Shown: positions 8,201-21,999 of the stretch, in pieces
Numbering within the stretch: position 1 is the first letter of the stretch
Layout: each line of letters opens with the position of its first letter
Source of the DNA: Aquatica leii
Lineage: Eukaryota; Arthropoda; Insecta; Coleoptera; Lampyridae
NCBI GenBank assembly: GCA_035610365.1
Contig: CM069434.1
Span: forward strand, 29,970,238 to 30,034,237
Length of the DNA stretch: 64,000 nt
Direction of reading: 5' to 3'
The notes under the pieces: generated by a model
The model's input: only the letters and a program-made list of their open reading frames with translations
What the model was told of the DNA's origin: nothing
Database searches by the model: none
Translations under genes and position numbers: made by a program

Positions 8201-11200
8201 TTATGCAATTGACAAAATGTATAGATAATACTGTCTGCAAACGACACAGTAAATACTGCCTTATAACAAGCATTGATTTAACGCATCGCAGGCTCTGGTA
8301 GTTACATTTTACATAGTTTTTGAAAAATCTGTTTGTTCTTATTCCTATTTATGCAATTGACAAAATGTATAGATAATACTGTCTGCAAACGACACAGTAA
8401 ATACTGCCTTATAACAAGCATTGATTTAACGCATCGCAGGCTCTGGTAGTTACAGTATACATACGTTTTTAAAAAATCTGTTTGTTCTTATTCCTATTTA
8501 TGCAATTGACAAAATGTATAGATAATACTGTCTGCAAACGACACAGTAAATACTGCCTTATAACAAGCATTGATTTAACGCATCGCAGGCTCTGGTAGTT
8601 ACATTTTACATAGTTTTTTGAAAAATCTGTTTGTTCTTATTCCCATTTATGCAATTGACAAAATGTATAGATAATACTGTCTGCAAACGACACAGTAAAT
8701 ACTGCCTTATAACAAGCATTGATTTAACGCATCGCAGGCTCTGGTAGTTACATTTTACATAGTTTTTGAAAAATCTGTTTGTTGTTATTCCTATTTATGC
8801 AATTGACAAAATGTATAGATAATACTGTCTGCAAACGACACAGTAAATACTGCCTTATAACAAGCATTGATTTAACGCATCGCAGGCTCTGGTAGTTACA
8901 TTTTACATAGTTTTTGAAAAATCTGTTTGTTCTTATTCCCATTTATGCAATTGACAAAATGTATAGATAATACTGTCTGCAAACGACACAGTAAATACTG
9001 CCTTATAACAAGCATTGATTTAACGCATCGCAGGCTCTGGTAGTTACATTTTACATAGTTTTTGAAAAATCTGTTTGTTCTTATTCCTATTTATGCAATT
9101 GACAAAATGTATAGATAATACTGTCTGCAAACGACACAGTAAATACTGCCTTATAACAAGCATTGATTTAACGCATCGCAGGCTCTGGTAGTTACATTTT
9201 ACATAGTTTTTTGAAAAATCTGTTTGTTCTTATTCCTATTTATGCAATTGACAAAATGTATAGATAATACTGTCTGCAAACGACACAGTAAATACTGCCT
9301 TATAACAAGCATTGATTTAACGCATCGCAGGCTCTGGTAGTTACATTTTACATAGTTTTTTGAAAAATCTGTTTGTTCTTATTCCCATTTATGCAATTGA
9401 CAAAATGTATAGATAATACTGTCTGCAAACGACACAGTAAATACTGCCTTATAACAAGCATTGATTTAACGCATCGCAGGCTCTGGTAGTTACATTTTAC
9501 ATAGTTTTTGAAAAATCTGTTTGTTCTTATTCCCATTTATGCAATTGACAAAATGTATAGATAATACTGTCTGCAAACGACACAGTAAATACTGCCTTAT
9601 AACAAGCATTGATTTAACGCATCGCAGGCTCTGGTAGTTACATTTTACATAGTTTTTGAAAAATCTGTTTGTTCTTATTCCCATTTATGCAATTGACAAA
9701 ATGTATAGATAATACTGTCTGCAAACGACACAGTAAATACTGCCTTATAACAAGCATTGATTTAACGCATCGCAGGCTCTGGTAGTTACATTTTACATAG
9801 TTTTTGAAAAATCTGTTTGTTCTTATTCCCATTTATGCAATTGACAAAATGTATAGATAATACTGTCTGCAAACGACACAGTAAATACTGCCTTATAACA
9901 AGCATTGATTTAACGCATCGCAGGCTCTGGTAGTTACATTTTACATAGTTTTTGAAAAATCTGTTTGTTCTTATTCCCATTTATGCAATTGACAAAATGT
10001 ATAGATAATACTGTCTGCAAACGACACAGTAAATACTGCCTTATAACAAGCATTGATTTAACGCATCGCAGGCTCTGGTAGTTACATTTTACATAGTTTT
10101 TGAAAAATCTGTTTGTTCTTATTCCTATTTATGCAATTGACAAAATGTATAGATAATACTGTCTGCAAACGACACAGTAAATACTGCCTTATAACAAGCA
10201 TTGATTTAACGCATCGCAGGCTCTGGTAGTTACATTTTACATAGTTTTTTGAAAAATCTGTTTGTTCTTATTCCCATTTATGCAATTGACAAAATGTATA
10301 GATAATACTGTCTGCAAACGACACAGTAAATACTGCCTTATAACAAGCATTGATTTAACGCATCGCAGGCTCTGGTAGTTACATTTTACGTAGTTTTCTG
10401 AAAAATCTGTTTGTTCTTATTCCTATTTATGCAATTGACAAAATGTATAGATAATACTGTCTGCAAACGACACAGTAAATACTGCCTTATAACAAGCATT
10501 GATTTAACGCATCGCAGGCTCTGGTAGTTACATTTTACATAGTTTTTTGAAAAATCTGTTTGTTCTTATTCCTATTTATGCAATTGACAAAATGTATAGA
10601 TAATACTGTCTGCAAACGACACAGTAAATACTGCCTTATAACAAGCATTGATTTAACGCATCGCAGGCTCTGGTAGTTACATTTTACATAGTTTTTGAAA
10701 AATCTGTTTGTTCTTATTCCCATTTATGCAATTGACAAAATGTATAGATAATACTGTCTGCAAACGACACAGTAAATACTGCCTTATAACAAGCATTGAT
10801 TTAACGCATCGCAGGCTCTGGTAGTTACATTTTACATAGTTTTTGAAAAATCTGTTTGTTCTTATTCCTATTTATGCAATTGACAAAATGTATAGATAAT
10901 ACTGTCTGCAAACGACACAGTAAATACTGCCTTATAACAAGCATTGATTTAACGCATCGCAGGCTCTGGTAGTTACATTTTACATAGTTTTTTGAAAAAT
11001 CTGTTTGTTCTTATTCCCATTTATGCAATTGACAAAATGTATAGATAATACTGTCTGCAAACGACACAGTAAATACTGCCTTATAACAAGCATTGATTTA
11101 ACGCATCGCAGGCTCTGGTAGTTACATTTTACATAGTTTTTTGAAAAATCTGTTTGTTCTTATTCCTATTTATGCAATTGACAAAATGTATAGATAATAC

Positions 11201-12760
11201 TGTCTGCAAACGACACAGTAAATACTGCCTTATAACAAGCATTGATTTAACGCATCGCAGGCTCTGGTAGTTACATTTTACATAGTTTTTGAAAAATCTG
11301 TTTGTTCTTATTCCCATTTATGCAATTGACAAAATGTATAGATAATACTGTCTGCAAACGACACAGTAAATACTGCCTTATAACAAGCATTGATTTAACG
11401 CATCGCAGGCTCTGGTAGTTACATTTTACATAGTTTTTTGAAAAATCTGTTTGTTCTTATTCCCATTTATGCAATTGACAAAATGTATAGATAATACTGT
11501 CTGCAAACGACACAGTAAATACTGCCTTATAACAAGCATTGATTTAACGCATCGCAGGCTCTGGTAGTTACATTTTACATAGTTTTTTGAAAAATCTGTT
11601 TGTTCTTATTCCCATTTATGCAATTGACAAAATGTATAGATAATACTGTCTGCAAACGACACAGTAAATACTGCCTTATAACAAGCATTGATTTAACGCA
11701 TCGCAGGCTCTGGTAGTTACATTTTACATAGTTTTTGAAAAATCTGTTTGTTCTTATTCCTATTTATGCAATTGACAAAATGTATAGATAATACTGTCTG
11801 CAAACGACACAGTAAATACTGCCTTATAACAAGCATTGATTTAACGCATCGCAGGCTCTGGTAGTTACATTTTACATAGTTTTTTGAAAAATCTGTTTGT
11901 TCTTATTCCCATTTATGCAATTGACAAAATGTATAGATAATACTGTCTGCAAACGACACAGTAAATACTGCCTTATAACAAGCATTGATTTAACGCATCG
12001 CAGGCTCTGGTAGTTACATTTTACATAGTTTTTGAAAAATCTGTTTGTTCTTATTCCTATTTATGCAATTGACAAAATGTATAGATAATACTGTCTGCAA
12101 ACGACACAGTAAATACTGCCTTATAACAAGCATTGATTTAACGCATCGCAGGCTCTGGTAGTTACATTTTACATAGTTTTTGAAAAATCTGTTTGTTCTT
12201 ATTCCCATTTATGCAATTGACAAAATGTATAGATAATACTGTCTGCAAACGACACAGTAAATACTGCCTTATAACAAGCATTGATTTAACGCATCGCATG
12301 CTCTGGTAGTTACATTTTAGATAGTTTTTGAAAAATCTGTTTGTTCTTATTCCTATTTATGCAATTGACAAAATGTATAGATAATACTGTCTGCAAACGA
12401 CACAGTAAATACTGCCTTATAACAAGCATTGATTTAACGCATCGCAGGCTCTGGTAGTTACATTTTACATAGTTTTTTCAAAAATCTGTTTGTTCTTATT
12501 CCTATTTATGCAATTGACAAAATGTATAGATAATACTGTCTGCAAACGACACAGTAAATACTGCCTTATAACAAGCATTGATTTAACGCATCGCAGGCTC
12601 TGGTAGTTACATTTTACATAGTTTTTTGAAAAATCTGTTTGTTCTTATTCCTATTTATGCAATTGACAAAATGTATAGATAATACTGTCTGCAAACGACA
12701 CAGTAAATACTGCCTTATAACAAGCATTGATTTAACGCATCGCAGGCTCTGGTAGTTACA

Positions 12761-15700
12761 TTTTAATAGTTTTTTGAAAAATCTGTTTGTTCTTATTCCT
12801 ATTTATGCAATTGACAAAATGTATAGATAATACTGTCTGCAAACGACACAGTAAATACTGCCTTATAACAAGCATTGATTTAACGCATCGCAGGCTCTGG
12901 TAGTTACATTTTACATAGTTTTTTGAAAAATCTGTTTGTTCTTATTCCCATTTATGCAATTGACAAAATGTATAGATAATACTGTCTGCAAACGACACAG
13001 TAAATACTGCCTTATAACAAGCATTGATTTAACGCATCGCAGGCTCTGGTAGTTACATTTTACATAGTTTTTTAAAAATCTGTTTGTTCTTATTCCTATT
13101 TATGCAATTGACAAAATGTATAGATAATACTGTCTGCAAACGACACAGTAAATACTGCCTTATAACAAGCATTGATTTAACGCATCGCAGGCTCTGGTAG
13201 TTACATTTTACATAGTTTTTTGAAAAATCTGTTTGTTCTTATTCCCATTTATGCAATTGACAAAATGTATAGATAATACTGTCTGCAAACGACACAGTAA
13301 ATACTGCCTTATAACAAGCATTGATTTAACGCATCGCAGGCTCTGGTAGTTACATTTTACATAGTTTGTTGAAAAATCTGTTTGTTCTTATTCCTATTTA
13401 TGCAATTGACAAAATGTATAGATAATACTGTCTGCAAACGACACAGTAAATACTGCCTTATAACAAGCATTGATTTAACGCATCGCAGGCTCTGGTAGTT
13501 ACATTTTACATAGTTTTTTGAAAATTCTGTTTGTTCTTATTCCCATTTATGCAATTGACAAAATGTATAGATAATACTGTCTGCAAACGACACAGTAAAT
13601 ACTGCCTTATAACAAGCATTGATTTAACGCATCGCAGGCTCTGGTAGTTACATTTTACATAGTTTTTAGAAAAATCTGTTTGTTCTTATTCCTATTTATG
13701 CAATTGACAAAATGTATAGATAATACTGTCTGCAAACGACACAGTAAATACTGCCTTATAACAAGCATTGATTTAACGCATCGCAGGCTCTGGTAGTTAC
13801 ATTTTACATAGTTTTTTGAAAAATCTGTTTGTTCTTATTCCTATTTATGCAATTGACAAAATGTATAGATAATACTGTCTGCAAACGACACAGTAAATAC
13901 TGCCTTATAACAAGCATTGATTTAACGCATCGCAGGCTCTGGTAGTTACATTTTACATAGTTTTTTTAAAAATCTGTTTGTTCTTATTCCTATTTATGCA
14001 ATTGACAAAATGTATAAATAATACTGTCTGCAAACGACACAGTAAATACTGCCTTATAACAAGCATTGATTTAACGCATCGCAGGCTCTGGTAGTTACAT
14101 TTTACATAGTTTTTGAAAAATCTGTTTGTTCTTATTCCTATTTATGCAATTGACAAAATGTATAGATAATACTGTCTGCAAACGACACAGTAAATACTGC
14201 CTTATAACAAGCATTGATTTAACGCATCGCAGGCTCTGGTAGTTACATTTTACATAGTTTTTGAAAAATCTGTTTGTTCTTATTCCCATTTATGCAATTG
14301 ACAAAATGTATAGATAATACTGTCTGCAAACGACACAGTAAATACTGCCTTATAACAAGCATTGATTTAACGCATCGCAGGCTCTGGTAGTTACATTTTA
14401 CATAGTTTTTGAAAAATCTGTTTGTTCTTATTCCTATTTATGCAATTGACAAAATGTATAGATAATACTGTCTGCAAACGACACAGTAAATACTGCCTTA
14501 TAACAAGCATTGATTTAACGCATCGCAGGCTCTGGTAGTTACATTTTACATAGTTTTTGAAAAATCTGTTTGTTCTTATTCCCATTTATGCAATTGACAA
14601 AATGTATAGATAATACTGTCTGCAAACGACACAGTAAATACTGCCTTATAACAAGCATTGATTTAACGCATCGCAGGCTCTGGTAGTTACATTTTACATA
14701 GTTTTTGAAAAATCTGTTTGTTCTTATTCCTATTTATGCAATTGACAAAATGTATAGATAATACTGTCTGCAAACGACACAGTAAATACTGCCTTATAAC
14801 AAGCATTGATTTAACGCATCGCAGGCTCTGGTAGTTACATTTTACATAGTTTTTGAAAAATCTGTTTGTTGTTATTCCCATTTATGCAATTGACAAAATG
14901 TATAGATAATACTGTCTGCAAACGACACAGTAAATACTGCCTTATAACAAGCATTGATTTAACGCATCGCAGGCTCTGGTAGTTACATTTTACATAGTTT
15001 TTTGAAAAATCTGGTTGTTCTTATTCCTATTTATGCAATTGACAAAATGTATAGATAATACTGTCTGCAAACGACACAGTAAATACTGCCTTATAACAAG
15101 CATTGATTTAACGCATCGCAGGCTCTGGTAGTTACATTTTAATAGTTTTTTGAAAAATCTGTTTGTTCTTATTCCCATTTATGCAATTGACAAAATGTAT
15201 AGATAATACTGTCTGCAAACGACACAGTAAATACTGCCTTATAACAAGCATTGATTTAACGCATCGCAGGCTCTGGTAGTTACATTTTACATAGTTTTTT
15301 GAAAAATCTGTTTGTTCTTATTCCTATTTATGCAATTGACAAAATGTATAGATAATACTGTCTGCAAACGACACAGTAAATACTGCCTTATAACAAGCAT
15401 TGATTTAACGCATCGCAGGCTCTGGTAGTTACATTTTACATAGTTTTTGAAAAATCTGTTTGTTCTTATTCCCATTTATGCAATTGACAAAATGTATAGA
15501 TAATACTGTCTGCAAACGACACAGTAAATACTGCCTTATAACAAGCATTGATTTAACGCATCGCAGGCTCTGGTAGTTACATTTTACATAGTTTTTTGAA
15601 AAATCTGTTTGTTCTTATTCCCATTTATGCAATTGACAAAATGTATAGATAATACTGTCTGCAAACGACACAGTAAATACTGCCTTATAACAAGCATTGA

Positions 15701-18270
15701 TTTAACGCATCGCAGGCTCTGGTAGTTACATTTTACATAGTTTTTTGAAAAATCTGTTTGTTCTTATTCCTATTTATGCAATTGACAAAATGTATAGATA
15801 ATACTGTCTGCAAACGACACAGTAAATACTGCCTTATAACAAGCATTGATTTAACGCATCGCAGGCTCTGGTAGTTACATTTTACATAGTTTTTTAAAAA
15901 TCTGTTTGTTCTTATTCCTATTTATGCAATTGACAAAATGTATAGATAATACTGTCTGCAAACGACACAGTAAATACTGCCTTATAACAAGCATTGATTT
16001 AACGCATCGCAGGCTCTGGTAGTTACATTATACATAGTTTTCTGAAAAATCTGTTTGTTCTTATTCCCATTTATGCAATTGACAAAATGTATAGATAATA
16101 CTGTCTGCAAACGACACAGTAAATACTGCCTTATAACAAGCATTGATTTAACGCATCGCAGGCTCTGGTAGTTACATTTTACATAGTTTTTTGAAAAATC
16201 TGTTTGTTCTTATTCCCATTTATGCAATTGACAAAATGTATAGATAATACTGTCTGCAAACGACACAGTAAATACTGCCTTATAACAAGCATTGATTTAA
16301 CGCATCGCAGGCTCTGGTAGTTACATTTTACATAGTTTTTTGAAAAATCTGTTTGTTCTTATTCCTATTTATGCAATTGACAAAATGTATAGATAATACT
16401 GTCTGCAAACGACACAGTAAATACTGCCTTATAACAAGCATTGATTTAACGCATCGCAGGCTCTGGTAGTTACATTTTACATAGTTTTTGAAAAATCTGT
16501 TTGTTCTTATTCCTATTTATGCAATTGACAAAATGTATAGATAATACTGTCTGCAAACGACACAGTAAATACTGCCTTATAACAAGCATTGATTTAACGC
16601 ATCGCAGGCTCTGGTAGTTACATTTTAATAGTTTTTTGAAAAATCTGTTTGTTCTTATTCCCATTTATGCAATTGACAAAATGTATAGATAATACTGTCT
16701 GCAAACGACACAGTAAATACTGCCTTATAACAAGCATTGATTTAACGCATCGCAGGCTCTGGTAGTTACATTTTACATAGTTTTTTGAAAAATCTGTTTG
16801 TTCTTATTCCTATTTATGCAATTGACAAAATGTATAGATAATACTGTCTGCAAACGACACAGTAAATACTGCCTTATAACAAGCATTGATTTAACGCATC
16901 GCAGGCTCTGGTAGTTACATTTTACATAGTTTTTGAAAAATCTGTTTGTTCTTATTCCCATTTATGCAATTGACAAAATGTATAGATAATACTGTCTGCA
17001 AACGACACAGTAAATACTGCCTTATAACAAGCATTGATTTAACGCATCGCAGGCTCTGGTAGTTACATTTTACATAGTTTTTGAAAAATCTGTTTGTTCT
17101 TATTCCCATTTATGCAATTGACAAAATGTATAGATAATACTGTCTGCAAACGACACAGTAAATACTGCCTTATAACAAGCATTGATTTAACGCATCGCAG
17201 GCTCTGGTAGTTACATTTTACATAGTTTTTGAAAAATCTGTTTGTTCTTATTCCTATTTATGCAATTGACAAAATGTATAGATAATACTGTCTGCAAACG
17301 ACACAGTAAATACTGCCTTATAACAAGCATTGATTTAACGCATCGCAGGCTCTGGTAGTTACATTTTACATAGTTTTTGAAAAATCTGTTTGTTCTTATT
17401 CCTATTTATGCAATTGACAAAATGTATAGATAATACTGTCTGCAAACGACACAGTAAATACTGCCTTATAACAAGCATTGATTTAACGCATCGCAGGCTC
17501 TGGTAGTTACATTTTACATAGTTTTTGAAAAATCTGTTTGTTCTTATTCCTATTTATGCAATTGACAAAATGTATAGATAATACTGTCTGCAAACGACAC
17601 AGTAAATACTGCCTTATAACAAGCATTGATTTAACGCATCGCAGGCTCTGGTAGTTACATTTTACATAGTTTTTGAAAAATCTGTTTGTTCTTATTCCCA
17701 TTTATGCAATTGACAAAATGTATAGATAATACTGTCTGCAAACGACACAGTAAATACTGCCTTATAACAAGCATTGATTTAACGCATCGCAGGCTCTGGT
17801 AGTTACATTTTACATAGTTTTTGAAAAATCTGTTTGTTCTTATTCCTATTTATGCAATTGACAAAATGTATAGATAATACTGTCTGCAAACGACACAGTA
17901 AATACTGCCTTATAACAAGCATTGATTTAACGCATCGCAGGCTCTGGTAGTTACATTTTACATAGTTTTTTGAAAAATCTGTTTGTTCTTATTCCCATTT
18001 ATGCAATTGACAAAATGTATAGATAATACTGTCTGCAAACGACACAGTAAATACTGCCTTATAACAAGCATTGATTTAACGCATCGCAGGCTCTGGTAGT
18101 TACATTTTACATAGTTTTTTAAAAATCTGTTTGTTCTTATTCCTATTTATGCAATTGACAAAATGTATAGATAATACTGTCTGCAAACGACACAGTAAAT
18201 ACTGCCTTATAACAAGCATTGATTTAACGCATCGCAGGCTCTGGTAGTTACATTTTAATAGTTTTTTGAA
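12761..18270 (+). repeat. Satellite subregion with four copies of a one-base-deletion variant
   Basis: At 12761, about 15137, about 16624 and about 18254 the usual TTTTACATAG reads TTTTAATAG, with C lost. Three of the four are followed by the C form at the C/T site and preceded by a T-form unit, so they look like copies of one founder unit spread by block duplication. The rest of the subregion is ordinary satellite with frequent alternation of C and T forms. Confidence 0.8.
14095..14881 (+). repeat. Satellite stretch with two-unit alternation
   Basis: Here T5 units alternate strictly between T form and C form at the variable site, giving a 296-bp period for at least five units. It resembles a short dimeric higher-order repeat. 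It decays on both sides into irregular order. Confidence 0.6.
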
Positions 18271-21200
18271 AAATCTGTTTGTTCTTATTCCCATTTATGC
18301 AATTGACAAAATGTATAGATAATACTGTCTGCAAACGACACAGTAAATACTGCCTTATAACAAGCATTGATTTAACGCATCGCAGGCTCTGGTAGTTACA
18401 TTTTACATAGTTTTTTGAAAAATCTGTTTGTTCTTATTCCTATTTATGCAATTGACAAAATGTATAGATAATACTGTCTGCAAACGACACAGTAAATACT
18501 GCCTTATAACAAGCATTGATTTAACGCATCGCAGGCTCTGGTAGTTACATTTTACATAGTTTTTGAAAAATCTGTTTGTTCTTATTCCTATTTATGCAAT
18601 TGACAAAATGTATAGATAATACTGTCTGCAAACGACACAGTAAATACTGCCTTATAACAAGCATTGATTTAACGCATCGCAGGCTCTGGTAGTTACATTT
18701 TACATAGTTTTTTGAAAAATCTGTTTGTTCTTATTCCCATTTATGCAATTGACAAAATGTATAGATAATACTGTCTGCAAACGACACAGTAAATACTGCC
18801 TTATAACAAGCATTGATTTAACGCATCGCAGGCTCTGGTAGTTACATTTTACATAGTTTGTGAAAACCCTGTTTGTTCTTATTCGTATTTATGCAATTGA
18901 CAAAATGTATAGATAATACTGTCTGCAAACGACACAGTAAATACTGCCTTATAACAAGCATTGATTTAACGCATCGCAGGCTCTGGTAGTTACATTTTAC
19001 ATAGTTTTTGAAAAATCTGTTTGTTCTTATTCCCATTTATGCAATTGACAAAATGTATAGATAATACTGTCTGCAAACGACACAGTAAATACTGCCTTAT
19101 AACAAGCATTGATTTAACGCATCGCAGGCTCTGGTAGTTACATTTTACATAGTTTTTGAAAAATCTGTTTGTTCTTATTCCCATTTATGCAATTGACAAA
19201 ATGTATAGATAATACTGTCTGCAAACGACACAGTAAATACTGCCTTATAACAAGCATTGATTTAACGCATCGCAGGCTCTGGTAGTTACATTTTACATAG
19301 TTTTTGAAAATTGTGTTTGTTCTTATTCCTATTTATGCAATTGACAAAATGTATAGATAATACTGTCTGCAAACGACACAGTAAATACTGCCTTATAACA
19401 AGCATTGATTTAACGCATCGCAGGCTCTGGTAGTTACATTTTACATAGTTTTTGAAAAATCTGTTTGTTCTTATTCCTATTTATGCAATTGACAAAATGT
19501 ATAGATAATACTGTCTGCAAACGACACAGTAAATACTGCCTTATAACAAGCATTGATTTAACGCATCGCAGGCTCTGGTAGTTACATTTTACATAGTTTT
19601 TTGAAAAATCTGTTTGTTCTTATTCCTATTTATGCAATTGACAAAATGTATAGATAATACTGTCTGCAAACGACACAGTAAATACTGCCTTATAACAAGC
19701 ATTGATTTAACGCATCGCAGGCTCTGGTAGTTACATTTTACATAGTTTTTGAAAAATCTGCTTGTTCTTATTCCTATTTATGCAATTGACAAAATGTATA
19801 GATAATACTGTCTGCAAACGACACAGTAAATACTGCCTTATAACAAGCATTGATTTAACGCATCGCAGGCTCTGGTAGTTACATTTTACATAGTTTTTGA
19901 AAAATCTGTTTGTTCTTATTCCTATTTATGCAATTGACAAAATGTATAGATAATACTGTCTGCAAACGACACAGTAAATACTGCCTTATAACAAGCATTG
20001 ATTTAACGCATCGCAGGCTCTGGTAGTTACATTTTACATAGTTTTTTGAAAAATCTGTTTGTTTTTATTCCTATTTATGCAATTGACAAAATGTATAGAT
20101 AATACTGTCTGCAAACGACACAGTAAATACTGCCTTATAACAAGCATTGATTTAACGCATCGCAGGCTCTGGTAGTTACATTTTACATAGTTTTTTGAAA
20201 AATCTGTTTGTTCTTATTCCCATTTATGCAATTGACAAAATGTATAGATAATACTGTCTGCAAACGACACAGTAAATACTGCCTTATAACAAGCATTGAT
20301 TTAACGCATCGCAGGCTCTGGTAGTTACATTTTACATAGTTTTTGAAAAATCTGTTTGTTCTTATTCCGATTTATGGAATTCACAAAATGTATAGATAAT
20401 ACTGTGTGCAAACGACACAGTAAATAGTGCCTTATAACAAGCATTGATTTAACGCATCGCAGGCTCTGGTAGTTACATTTTACATAGTTTTTTGAAAAAT
20501 CTGTTTGTTCTTATTCCCATTTATGCAATTGACAAAATGTATAGATAATACTGTCTGCAAACGACACAGTAAATACTGCCTTATAACAAGCATTGATTTA
20601 ACGCATCGCAGGCTCTGGTAGTTACATTTTACATAGTTGTTTGAAAAATCTGGTTGTTCTTATTCCTATTTATGCAATTGACAAAATGTATAGATAATAC
20701 TGTCTGCAAACGACACAGTAAATACTGCCTTATAACAAGCATTGATTTAACGCATCGCAGGCTCTGGTAGTTACATTTTACGTAGTTTTTTGAAAAATCT
20801 GTTTGTTTTTATTCCCATTTATGCAATTGACAAAATGTATAGATAATATTGTCTGCAAACGACACAGTAAATACTGCCTTATAACAAGCATTGATTTAAC
20901 GCATCGCAGGCTCTGGTAGTTACATTTTACATAGTTTTTTGAAAAATCTGTTTGTTCTTATTCCTATTTATGCAATTGACAAAATGTATAGATAATACTG
21001 TCTGCAAACGACACAGTAAATACTGCCTTATAACAAGCATTGATTTAACGCATCGCAGGTTCTGGTAGTTACATTTTACATAGTTTTTTGAAAAATATGT
21101 TTGTTCTTATTCCCATTTATGCAATTGACAAAATGTATAGATAATACTGTCTGCAAACGACACAGTAAATACTGCCTTATAACAAGCATTGATTTAACGC

Positions 21201-21999
21201 ATCGCAGGCTCTGGTAGTTACATTTTACATAGTTTTTTGAAAAATCTGTTTGTTCTTATTCCTATTTATGCAATTGACAAAATGTATAGATAATACTGTC
21301 TGCAAACGACACAGTAAATACTGCCTTATAAAAAGCATTGATTTAACGCATCGCAGGCTCTGGTAGTTACATTTTACATAGTTTTTGAAAAATCTGTTTG
21401 TTCTTATTCCCATTTATGCAATTGACAAAATGTATAGATAATACTGTCTGCAAACGACACAGTAAATACTGCCTTATAACAAGCATTGATTTAACGCATC
21501 GCAGGCTCTGGTAGTTACATTTTACATAGTTTTTGAAAAATCTGTTTGTTCTTATTCCTATGTATGCAATTGACAAAATGTATAGATAATACTGTCTGCA
21601 AACGACACAGTAAATACTGCCTTATAACAAGCATTGATTTAACGCATCGCAGGCTCTGGTAGTTACATTTTACATAGTTTTTGAAAAATCTGTTTGTTCT
21701 TATTCCTATTTATGCAATTGACAAAATGTATAGATAATACTGTCTGCAAACGACACAGTAAATACTGCCTTATAACAAGCATTGATTTAACGCATCGCAG
21801 GCTCTGGTAGTTACATTTTACATAGTTTTTTGAAAAATCTGTTTGTTCTTATTCCCATTTATGCATTTGACAAAATGTATAGATAATACTGTCTGCAAAC
21901 GACACAGTAAATCCTGCCTTATAACAAGCATTGATTTAACGCATCGCAGGCTCTGGTAGTTACATTTTACATAGTTTTTTGAAAAATCTGTTTGTTCTT

